Shown: piece by piece, positions 34,906 through 46,400 of the stretch
Layout of the letters: every line of letters starts with the position of its first letter
How positions within the stretch are numbered: the first letter of the stretch is position 1
DNA from: Dipylidium caninum
Taxonomy: Eukaryota > Platyhelminthes > Cestoda > Cyclophyllidea > Dipylidiidae
Direction: 5' to 3'
DNA length: 64,000 nucleotides
NCBI GenBank assembly: GCA_017562135.1
Contig: QEYB01001046.1
Location: 1,612,001 to 1,676,000 of the forward strand
Notes under the pieces: model-generated
The model's input: only the letters and a program-made list of their open reading frames with translations
What the model was told of the DNA's origin: nothing
The model's database searches: none
Program-made: the position numbers and the translations under genes

Positions 34906-36617
34906 GCCTGCCGAACTGACTGAGTACTGAGCGGGCGCAGGGGAAGAGGAAGAAAATCTGCTCGCAGTAAGTTCGAGACGAAAACTGTATAGTTTTTTGC
35001 TCTGTGCAAGTGAGTGGATTAATCTCGAGGCAGGCCAAATTTCTTCTCCTTCGAGTGACAATCCTTTTGTTTTTCCATGCTGCGAGCCATCGTCCCCGAT
35101 AAGTGAGAGTCTTATTCTCCCCCCATTGAATCCTCGTAAGCCATATCTCCTCAGAGCAATCACATTCTCCTCGCGTTATGGTTATTTGCGACTACTTATG
35201 CGACTGCCATTTTATCCTCATATCCAAATCGCAGGAATTTCCTCTCCAGGTATTTTGAGTGGGCTAATAAAAGTGAGCAGGCATTGTTACGACCTCTCGG
35301 ATGCAGTCCGGGGATTTGGAGGCGGGTGCATCCATCTACACGTCGTGTAAATTGCAAAACGTGTTATTCAGAAATGTTAACGAGTTGGCTAACGACTTCC
35401 TGGCTTTTCACCGCCAGTCATGCATTATACCCGAGGTGGGATAGCAACCAACTGCTTTGAGGCTAAACACACAGAAGTGAAGCCTTCAAGAGCTCATGAT
35501 CTGTGTGGACTCTTCTTGGTTAACGCCAACGAAGCGATTTGTTCCTCTCTTCAGCGCCATTCGCCAAGGCAAGACGGAAGGTGGAAGGTGACAATGTAAT
35601 AGATAACAATACGTTCTTTGTCCGCAGCAATACGCGCGTTTTTCCTTGGAATATCCCTGGATGCATTCACGAAAGGAGGGACCACAGACACCCAGCGGCA
35701 GAGCCTTGATGTCGCGGCTAGCCAGATTTAGGCTTCCTGGTGACCTCTAGTGCTGCTGCATGTTCTGTGCCGATGAGATTGGGAGGGTCCCGGGGGTTCT
35801 TCTCACTTATGGGCCGGAAGTGTGATTGGTTGATCCCCGGTTAAGCTAAGGAGGATGCACACTCATGCGCAAAGGGATGGTGACTACAAATCTGGTTGAA
35901 ATATGTGCTGCCAGTAGGTGGAGCCTACTCTGTGGCGAGGGATTCTTCACTGTCTGGTCGGGTGCATCACGGTCAGGGCAGCACTCAAGCCGCAGTGAGG
36001 CGATTTGTGACCCAAGAGAACCGAATCACTGGGGACATTTTTGACTTGTGGTAACTCGCTTCCTCGTACTCTCAGAGCATCTTCTTGTCCGTTAGGCAGT
36101 CAGAGGCTAGCAAACAAACATGCTGATCTTTGATGGTCCCAGAGTCTGTCACATTTAGAGTGGAAGCGGGGGGAAGAGGCAACGCTTCACGAGGCTGAAC
36201 CATGCGTGGTCGTTGGGCGCAATTCAGGTATCAACTGAAGGGCCCAGAAAAGCTCCTCGCCTACACCGAGATGCTTGCCTCGTGTCTCCTTTCCATATCT
36301 CTTGTCAACCATCTGCGGTTAGTTGAAACAGCTGACGACGATCCACTTTATCAACAGCACGGTGTAACAATTCTGTCCAGCCGCAGAGATTTCCTGCATT
36401 GGCGAAGACGGTTTTGTGCTTTCTCGACTTCTTCCAGGGACCGTGGCAACCGCTTAGCGGACACATCGAGGGCCTCCATGTGCCGACGAGCACACGGGCG
36501 GGAAGGCGGGAGTGGTGTGGAGGCGGCGCGAGATGAGTCCCTCAAGCAGGCGTCCGCGACGAGACACGCGGCTGCCTGGGTCCTCCAGGAGCACGTCGTC
36601 CATGTGAGTCACCGCAC

Positions 36618-36623
<6 letters not shown>

Positions 36624-36650
<27 letters not shown>
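36624..36650. repeat. (CAG)9 trinucleotide repeat
   Basis: Nine perfect CAG units, preceded by two imperfect CACCAG units. Read on the plus strand in an open frame they give a Ser run, and on the minus strand an Ala run; neither frame is recognisable as a real protein. The site is potentially length-polymorphic. Confidence 0.85.
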
Positions 36651-36651
<1 letters not shown>

Positions 36652-39600
36652 CCCGTTGACCCACAATCCAGACTGCGTGAAAAGTGGGCACCGGTGACGG
36701 TCCTGGCGCCGTTCTTCCAATTCTTCTGATTATTTTCTCAGTGTGATTTTGTGGCCGAGCAAATTTACTCGTCTATCAAGGACTTTCATTCAGAAAGAGT
36801 CGGGACGTGTCAGACCAAAGTCAAGATTTGATCCCTTCGAGTCGTTTGTTAAACTGGCACGCCTGTGTTGGTCCCTTCTTGCTGAACGCTCGTCCGAATG
36901 GTGTTGCCCTGGTATGGAGGCAGGACTCTCGGCCGCGGTGCGCTGCCGCCCCGCGAGGCAGCAGCGTCTCCCTCGCGTCCCCTCCCCGGTGCCGGACAAT
37001 GTCGCGAGAGCGCATTTGACAGTCCGCAAGCGCGACGTTCACCCTCGTAAACACAATAAAAGGGGGAGATGCAGTTTTCACAATTTTAGCCTCATCAGAA
37101 AAAACTGACATTTTTGGGTTTGGTGTTTTCGCACAAATTCGCAAGCGCATATCATAAAGTAGTCGCAAGTCGACTTTGCTTTTGCCACTTTCCATCTCAC
37201 TCAATTTTCTCCTATCATTAAACAATTTCTAGGCTAAAAAACTATATAATTTGGGCGGCACTCCCACTTAGTTGCCGCATCCGTTCTTCCTTCCCATTTG
37301 GCTTGAGAGTTCAAACGAGAACGAAGTAAAAACCCTCGTCTCCCCGCAACAGGCACACGAGTTACCGCGATGGAGGAGGGCGACATGTCATGGCTAGTAA
37401 GTTGAGGAATTGTCTAGCCACCTTGCGAATTACTCTCGCCCTGGAGAAATCTCTGCCCCGCCGCCTGTTTAATACCGTCCAATATTTTGTCCAAAGAAGC
37501 ACCGCCTTCGCCCCGTCGCCGCTCGCCCCCTTCCATTTGGGCAAATACGCCTCACCTCGCCGTCCTCCCGACCAAATAGGCGGGTGGGGCGGACTGGCTG
37601 GCCCGGCTGAGGAGAGACCGAAAACACGGCCGTGCAACATGCTGCCAGGCCGTGGATGCGGGAGGCGTATTGATCCCCGGCTGAGGTGGCTGCCTCCGTG
37701 TGGCCTGCGGGGAGAGGGGATTTGCCACCTGAACACCCGAGTGCGAGGGGAGAGCTGCATTTTGGAGGAGGACTGAGCTTCGCACACCGCCAGCTATATT
37801 TGCGCCGTCCGTGGGAGGTGCTCAACCCTCGCCATCCAGCGAGCCTGGGGATGTGAGCGCTCGTCCCTCACTGGTGGTTCCGAGAATATCCATCTTCATA
37901 GATTGAGTTCTTTGCTTGTGGCGACCTTTTCCGTTTCAAATAGAACTGCTTCCAGAGCTGTCAGTTTATATCTGTTGGAAGCGAGAGAGCTTGTGAAAGG
38001 GAAAGGGAAGGGGTTGAAAATGGAATTACTGGATACATGCGGGATGATTACTAGGATGTCCTGCGTTTTAATGGAGTTAGGAGGGAAGGCGACCCCACTT
38101 GATTTAGCGAACGACCCCCCAGGAAAAGAAAACTGGTCTCTGTTGACAAGGCACCATAGAATGAAAGGTTTCAATTAGTCAACAGAGGAAGATGGCGCCT
38201 TGAAGTGCGCTTCTTTAGCCTTTTGGTGGAATGGACTTCCGCGTCCAGCCCAACAGACATCTGTCAAAAGTTAAGATTTTGATTTCACCATTGGGGACTG
38301 GTAGTTCTTCCACCCGGATCGCGTCTTCCAAGGTCGCCCAGTGCCGTGAATGAACGGAACAGCGCACCTGAGATGCCGTTAGTGGAACCGCCGCAGGGTG
38401 TATTCTTCCTGAGGAGTTCACTTCCGCCATGGCTAATTTGTGCTTTTCCCTCGAACACTCACTTTCGTCGTGAATAATGAAGAAATTAGGCCCAATTTGG
38501 ACCCCAATATCCTCTGCCGGCTGATTCTAAGAGGTGGCTCTGAGGATGGTGTCATTCATGTGGAGGCATTTAGTCGTGTTTTCGCGTGAACGGAGGTCTG
38601 TGTTTCTTCCGAATCTTATGGAACTCTACGCGGAATGGATTAGTGACCTTGAAATCGCTTTGGGCCGGTGAACTCCAGGCTGCGTCGTAGCAAATTCGTT
38701 TCTGTCCTGTCTCATCTGTACTACTACTGCCTGAGTTTAACGAGACAGACTCCGCAAGAAACAGTGCGACCGAACCTTCCCCCATTAGGATGTTTTGTGT
38801 TTCCGTACTAACATTTAATTAGCGGAAACTGTAGTTGACCATCGGCAGTGACGCTCACATGACAAGCGTCTGGTCACGCGTTTGTTGGGCGACCAGAAGC
38901 CCTGCAATCGAGACTTCGCATGACCGCATTGTTTGGCCGCGACCCTCTGCTCGCCTCGCAGCGCCCGGAACGAAGACTGCACTGCACTAGTCCGCGTTTT
39001 AAAACCGCTTTTGCGCGCTAAATCCCCGCGGTTGTAGCGTTTTTGGGTAAAGTGGGTGTCTCTCCTCGTCACGTTGGTATAAAATTAGACACGAGCGAAT
39101 CTTGGCTGATGGACTCCTGAGGTGAAATAAGTGAAGCTTTCCGAGGATACGAAAGGGTTATTTGGAAAAATTGACTTCCTAATGGACTCTCAACTGTCGC
39201 ACACGGTGCCTTTTACCCCCTCGGCCGGCCAACCGCCACCGACGGGCCCGAGACCTTCGGGCCAGGCGCACCTCCTGCCACTTTGCTTCACACAATAAGG
39301 GAATTGCTGCCGCACATTCAGGCATGTTGAACGAATTGTTACGACTCGTAAGGCCCCCTCAGTCCACATAGATGAGGGGAATGAGGATCCCACGAGGCTC
39401 CAAGTACTAGTCACAGAAATGGTCCGTCGGTTATTTGAAAATCTCCAACTATACAGCTATTTCGTCATTGGTGCGCGGCAGTGGTGATCATGATGGATGG
39501 CATACCACGAATTGGCATTGACATCGAAAACACCTTCGTGCCATTTTAGGTGATTTGCCACTTGAAGGGGAACTTTGCTCCTCGCTCCACGCTCCTCGTT

Positions 39601-41753
39601 CCCCACTCCCTCCCTAGTCCTGCCAGCACCCTGACAAGCGTTTTTCAGATTTTACAAACTAAGTTTACGTTCAAAGTGAGGTTTGGTGCACTTCAAGACA
39701 TCTGCCATTGTCGCCTGGGAAGAAATGCTTCTTGACTTAAAACTCGATGCCTGTAGCTTCAGCAATGGCTGGCAGCTTCGGCATTTAGTCGACTAAGTCC
39801 ACCTCCATGGGAACTTCGTCGCGGCGACTTCCGTCCGCCTGCCCCGCCCCCGCCGGTGTGACGGCCTGGGTCTCCCTGACCACCGCCCCCCGATTGGGGC
39901 ACCCCAGGTCGGTAAGTCCTCGTCCTCGACTCGCCCCGCGTGGTCCCTCCTTCTCCCCAAAGCCTGTGCATAAATTACGCTTTTCCCGATTGCCACTGCA
40001 CTACCCTGATTAGACATTCGTGAAGTATGCGCGGAATTTCCCGCCTATTCCCCAAAACCTCCACCTCTTGTTTGGTCAAGTGTTTTGGCAATTGCACTTT
40101 GTCGGGAGAGACCCGGTGAATTATTAAGTGCCGGTGTATTCGAATTGTGCTTCGAGTGGGAGTGAGGTTAATTAAAAGAGGGTGCAATGTCTGCAAGCCG
40201 TAGAGCTTTTCATATCGCGTTTTAATTAACTTTCCTCGTGGGTCAAAGACTCAGAATTTTCGTTTTTCGGTCACCTCAGACGGGGTTCTCGTGCACAAGG
40301 GCGGTCGGAACTTCGAGCCGCTTTCTGCTTTTTTCGCGAGCGTTTCTTCCACTCAACCACGTGGCTCACCGCATCTCCGCTGCACGCATTTTCGGCTTGT
40401 CGTCTGTCCAGTCTTTGGTCACTCGCGTTTATACAAGAAGCTGCCTGGGTAATCTTTGCCTACCTCGAACAGCCAACTCTGCAAAGTTTTGATTCACGGC
40501 GTCACAGCAACTTCTCCAACGAGAACACCGTGCAACTGGCAAGTGCTTTCATACTTCGCAGAAACTGCCACACCGAAGAATTCCCCTTTCCTGCTCCTGG
40601 TGTGGAGCAAAGACTATGGTTAAAGTGTGCGTGGGCGACTAGGAGAAAAGGAAGGTTGTCTGTTTATCCCGTTCTCTATTGCGTGGCCAGGACATGTTTG
40701 TCACGGTGCAGGACGTGTCGCTCAGTAACTTGCTAGAGTGAATGGGAAACCCTATGAAGGACTTTAAATTAGCGCAATTCCTGTTCCCTTCGCAATTAAA
40801 TAAAGATGCTAATTCAAGTTAGGTGAACTTTCTGCTAATCAGGCGGCGGCTTTTGTGCTGCGATGCGCATGAACTTCCACTTATCTCCCTGATTTCATCA
40901 CACTTCATCTCGACGACTGTTCAGCCACTCACGCGTCCCCTCTTCACTCTCCGTGCACCCCACAGCACACTCTCTTGAAGCACAAAGTAAAGAAAAGAAA
41001 TGAAAGGAAGGAAGGAAGATAGTGGGCAGAAAAGTGGGAAGAGAGAAAGAAAGCAGCCTCCAGTTGCCGGAAAGGCAAGTCCAGTCGCCTCGGGTGGAGT
41101 TACTTCGTCCTCGCCCAGTATACGTCATGCCGCTCTGTCGAACAGTTAGCGTTGGAACTTCTGAGGACAACCTCTCTTTCTCTCAGTGATGACCTACTGC
41201 TGACTGGAACCGCTGCGCCCCCGCCTCCCTCTACACAAAGCGTCGAGGGTCCTTTTCTGCCGAGAGTCCGGTCGAGCCCGGCGATGTGTGGTGGAGTGGC
41301 CCTTTCACACTTCCCTCTCTTGTTGCAAAGAAAGGCAAATTGACAACAAATAAAGCGAATTAAGTATAATCTCCTCATCGTTTTCAGTGTCTAACAAATG
41401 GGGGATAAAATGAGCCAGCATCTCGTATGAAAGTAGCGCTCACGTAGAAATGACTGTTTCCACGAATAATTTCAACTCATCTCGCATAGTTGCACACTTT
41501 GATTTCTGCTCCAAAGACAATAACAGAAGATAATCTTAAGATGGATTTCGCGCATTCGGTAGAGTAATGGAAGAGTTTATTAGAAACAAAAGTGGCCTGG
41601 CTTTTGTGAGGATGTGCGAAAAGCATCCACTTCGTCTTTCAGTTAAAGTGGGTAAAAAAAAACAGTTGCCAAAGTCGGACGAACAATCGCCTTCCCCGTA
41701 AAGTGGGGGAAAAAGCGGCTTAGGCTTAAGAGGCAGCCCCGCAATTCTGCCGA

Positions 41754-41764
41754 CCCCCCCCCCC
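41754..41764. repeat. C11 homopolymer
   Basis: An uninterrupted run of eleven C about 460 bases beyond the stop codon of the membrane-protein exon (which is on the minus strand). Confidence 0.9.
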
Positions 41765-42224
41765 GCACCCACAGACAAGTGACGAGAGCATTAGGCGAGC
41801 GCCTCATCGTCGGGCAAACGCGGCAACTCAGCACGAGGCGAAGCTGCTCCCCACCACCTTCTCAGCCCCGGTGCCCCCCGCCCCGCACCTCCACGCCGCG
41901 TGGCTGGCCACTTCACGCAGTTACCTCAAGCAATCGCCATATCCGGCCAATTCTCACTCTTCTTTCGGTCTCACAAAGTACACCTTTATGCATATGTTTA
42001 CAGGTATAAGTGAAAAATCCGGTGACTTTAAACAGAGAGGACCCTCGTAAATGAGAGGTCGTGGTATAGCACTGAGAGGTCAAAATGCATCAGTTGGGAA
42101 ATACATATCTCCTGTTCTTTGCTTCTTCCTCTGTGATCTATCGCGGGTCCACGCAGCAGTGCAGGCCTGTCTTTTTGTGCGTGCGTGTGTGTTTGGGGAC
42201 AGTTGGGAGGCTGAGAGTCCTCGC

Positions 42225-43441
42225 TCACACCTTCGTTTGTTGCTGTTGGAGGATCTGTCCACGGGGCTGGGCATCATCCTCCGCCTGGTTTCGGAAGCTA
42301 TTTGTCCGATGGTAGGTGCTCACCAAGAAAGCCTCACCCGCGGGGTGAATGGGCGAGGGAGTGGCTAAGGAAGACGGTCCGCCCGCCATCTGCTGGTCAG
42401 GCGACATGGTCAGCAGTGCGCGCTGATGTCTGTCCAAGCTCCTCGCCCTGGGCTCCAGGCCCTGGACATAAGGGGCGTTCTGCACACACGTCGGTGGCTT
42501 GCCCATGACCACGCCCTCGATGGCGTCGACTGTGGGCGCAAACGTCACCAGATGGTAGGTGGAATTAAGCGGAGCCTCGCTGTCCGCGAGTCGGTAGCTC
42601 GTGCTCGGGATGGGAATATGATGAACGTAGTTGTGATCCACTCCGCTTGTCACGTGGCGGTTGGTGGAGCAGAAGGGAGAACAAACGGAGATCTGCGGAG
42701 AGGGGATGGGTCGGACTGTGCCGGGTTCATGGGAGTCGGGACGCTGAGTCCAGTAGCAAGTGCCATTACTGCCCCGAAGTTTCTCGTATTCCAGGCCGGG
42801 GCTGTAGGTGCCCGCGTCATAAGCCACGATGCCGTAAGCCCTCTGCCTGCTGGCATCGTAGTACCGTGGGCAGGTGGTGATTTTGATCTCCTTGTGGATT
42901 CGCCGTCGGTAGCACACGAAGCCCCCAAGGCCGATAAAACCGATGAGCATCAGGAGCAGAGCCACGCCAAACATAACCCACAGGATGAGCTCTAATTCGG
43001 GCTCCGAAACCAACCAGCTGAGACCGTAAGTCTGCTTCTTCTGCTGGGCTGTCGGTTCAGCCGGTGTGAGGACGGGCTCAATATCGTGAAGCATATCGCC
43101 TGGAGTTGATCCGGAAGAAAAGAAGAAGGGTATTTGGGCTGTTGTGTCGAGGGGATGTTGGTAGTCGAAAGACTGTGGTGCGTGCTCACTTGCGGCGCCG
43201 GGCGTAGGAGTCGTGGTGGAGGCAGTCGTCGTGGAGGTGGTCGTTGTCGTCGTCGTAACCACACACGGGTTGAACGGATACCAGTCCAGACGTCCATTGG
43301 GAAAACGGCGGCAACTAATGTCCACTTGGGAACAGGAAAGTTCGCAACTTTCTGATGTGATGGGGACGAGTTTGCCAGACCTCTCCTCACTGGAGCACAC
43401 TACGATTTCACACTCCTCGATGGCTGGACACTTCTCACAGT
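42225..43441 (-). CDS. Single-pass membrane protein, C-terminal exon, unidentified
   Basis: I do not recognise the family. The exon starts at an acceptor (TTACCAG) in phase 1 and runs 405 codons to TGA. In order it encodes a Cys-rich ectodomain end (CEKCPAIEEC, CELSCSQVDISC, then NPC), a Thr-rich stalk (CVVTTTTTTTSTTTASTTT) likely to be O-glycosylated, and a spacer. One strong membrane helix follows (ILWVMFGVALLLMLIGFIGL, about 42911-42985), stopped by CYRRRIHK. The cytoplasmic tail of about 230 residues is rich in Tyr, Pro and Ser and ends QQQQTKV, which fits a class I PDZ ligand. This gives type I topology. The 5' exons, with any signal peptide, must lie to the right and were not found. A GTGTGA overlapping the stop could be a donor, so the end is not certain. 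Confidence 0.65.
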
Positions 43442-46400
43442 CTGGTAATGGGAAAATGGACAGGTTTTCTTTAACTCAAGAAAAAGTGCTTACTTTGACT
43501 TCTTTGCGGAATGCGACATGCGGAGGAAGGGGAAAACACTCCTTCCTCAGTGCAGAATTATAACATAAAAGCATGTGCGGCTTTTCGAGCGATAATTGGT
43601 TAAAAACTTGAGCTGACTGCTCCGCCAATAGTCATGGAAAAAACACAGACACACAGGCGGATTGCATGACCTTCGCTGCCCCAAATGGCCGATTTGGACG
43701 TAAACAAAGAGGCAGAACAACGGACGGAAGCAGAGAGCACTGCGGAGCTGGGCAAATCGCCCAGTCTCGTGAAGGCAGTCAATGTCGAGGTCGCCGCTGT
43801 CACCCCATAAAGTGCGCGGGAGCGGTTGGGACACGTGTCAACCGCGAATGGCAGCGGAAGGCCTTCCTAGTGCATCAAAATGCTCGGCTGTGAATGCAAA
43901 CATCCCATTTTCATATATTTGGTTCCATTTATTAGAAGCGATTTCAACGTAGCGTTGCGCCATTCATGTAGAGCATCGAATGAGGCAAAGAACACGTCAC
44001 GAAATGCCTCGCCTTTGCCTCGGTAGGGTGAATTAAAGCAACACTGAAGCCAAAGTCAATGTCTAATTAGATCTGACAGCAGCGTACGTGTGCCTGTGTG
44101 GTAGTCAACCGCAGGAGAGAGAAAGGGAATGGGCGGGGGCCAGGGCATTTTTCAGTCTTTGTAGGAAGAACGGATTCACTCAACTTTGAAGTACCAACAC
44201 CTAATGGGGAGAAAGCGGAGCAGCCAAGCACCTTGGCACCCACTGTACAATGATTTGCCAGCCTATGAGGCCGACATGAGCGTTCCCTCTCTATGTAGGA
44301 CCGTTTAATGCCGCTCAGCCCCTCGAGTCTGCGTAGAGTCATCTTGAAAGCCTGAGCAATTTGCAAAGAGGTCCGGTGAAGTGATGCTCGAGAGTTTTTG
44401 ATTTGGTGGAGATGAAAAGGGAAAGATCTCACCAATGGGACGTTAGGAGGAGTCGCATTTATGGTGAATGTCAAGGAGATGGGAAATTTGAGAAAGTCAT
44501 GAACAATGAATTGCAGTGGGAGTCGGTGAACGCGATAATGTCAACAAAGGAAGAAGAAGAGCATCGTCACTTTCTCGTAGCTCCCAGCCTCACTCCCCCC
44601 ACCCTGCCGGTCCCCTCCTGGAGTCAGTGAACCTTCCGAAAGTGGACGGAAGCGCTGCGCCCCGATTCCGGAGGATCACCGTCCCCATTTGAGTGTGGCT
44701 GCGGGTGTGTTTGTGGAGGCGAACAAATTAAAATGGTTACGGCTGCTCCTAAAGATGACTTTTTACAACTCATAGGGTTGAGACTTTCACTGCGGCCGCA
44801 GTGAGTTGTTGGCCTCCGGCGGCTGGCTCAATTCACTTGCTCCTCTTTGTTACATCGCGATTTTATTGCTTTGTGGTTTCTTGAATTCACATAACCCTGA
44901 ATATTTATCTAATTGTCATTTAACACTCAATTAATGATGGTCCTTCCGACATATGGAAACCGTCAGACACCGCTGTGTGTGATTTGTGGAGGAAAAATAA
45001 TGTGCTTATAAACACACACACAAACATCCACACAAACCTACGTATGCAAGCGGAGCACACTTTTCACTTTCACCTATTTTATGAATCTGCGTGGGGAAAA
45101 GCGGAGGACTTGCGGGTGCTCTCCACGAGCGTTTTGAGCCACACACACACACACACACATGCGATCTCCTATGGCATCGCTATGCACTGAGAAAGGCAGA
45201 CGAAGACTAATTGCACCGTGTTAAATTGGTCTAGACTGACTGTCGGCTTTGGAGTGAATTACGGTCCCCTCGAGCGCTCCCATCTCTCCTCGGGGCCAGG
45301 TCAAACGCCTCGCACTATCGCCGGGGTGTTGGACAAATCGCGGCAATCTGCTGCATCTGCGCGCGCCCTCCTGTCAAAGGTGGTAAATTCAACCAAATGT
45401 CAGATTCTGGCATACACGCATGTATGCCAAAGTACGTGCCAGTCACTCCCGCAGCGCTTTGGCCAAGCGCTGTGGCAGGTCTTGACAAACTCTCCTGTTA
45501 TTCACCACTTTCTTGTCCCTCATGCGGGGGCATTCAGCGTGAGGAGAATGACCAAAACCCCTACGGGTGGGTGCAGCCACATCGCACAACCCCCGGTCCT
45601 CCGGTCCGAGAGGAGGAGCCTTGTTGGCTGAGAGGCCATTTACCCTTTTTTATGACCTAAAGACCTATTTTAGCACTGCCATTGCTGTCCGCCTCTGCTA
45701 ACTTCTGTCCTTTTAGGTTTGCGGGCCGGTTTGATCTTATCGCCAAAGCGAGGAGAGTGAGGATCACGACCCGCCCGGGTCTGCATGCTGCCTTCAACCG
45801 TTTCGTCTTTGACGGGTCAAGCTGATGCGACAGAACACCAGGTCTTTTGGCGTCCAGCCTTTTCGTGCCACTTGCGAAGTCGCATTAGCGGCTCGCTCTT
45901 TCTCCCTGTCCGCCCACCAAGCCACCCAGCCACCTGCCTCTCGCTCGGTCCACCAAAATAAAAGACCGCCTTTCTTGTAGTGTAATCCATCAAACTGCCA
46001 CCGTAGTTGAGCCTCACGGAAGAAAGAGCGACGGCGTCACACGTGGGCAGTGGACGGACGACATTGTGCCGTTTGAGCGGAGGTGGTCATTAAGAGGCGA
46101 CTGTTCGAGCAGAAGCGACTTCCTCAAGACACCGGCAATAGCCAGAGGCTAAAAAAGTCAAATGACTGCCCAGCAACTATTGCGGGTAGGTGGCGCAGGC
46201 ATCAAAGCCGCAACTTTAGTGTCCACACCTATTTGTCATGAGGCCGCCAACTTACTGACGCAATATTTTGTTGGTATTTGAGGAAGACCAGGGAAACACT
46301 TTCACTGCCAAGGGGCGCGCAAACCAACTGTACAAAAACCCTTTCAAGACATGGCGTCGTCCGCTCATCACGTCGACCCATGGCCAATGGAAACCCACGT

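Larger units (their letters stand above)
17801..42224. other. About 24 kb of moderately GC-rich sequence without a recognisable gene
   Basis: Base composition rises here compared with both flanks, so random open frames become long; several reach 120-190 codons on either strand, for example at 19670-20053, 20796-21362, 23014-23595, 32550-33041, 36202-36729 and 37362-37787. They overlap one another on opposite strands, have low-complexity Arg/Pro/Ser-rich composition and show no domain signatures or convincing splice-linked partners. Simple repeats, C/G runs and scattered homeodomain-type motifs are present. It could be an intergenic regulatory tract, introns of an unseen transcript, or a mix of decayed repeats. 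Confidence 0.5.

Noticed and set aside
36202..36729. Open frame of 175 codons containing a Ser run
   Set aside because: The Ser run is the (CAG)9 repeat, the reverse strand is open as poly-Ala, and no recognisable domain is present.
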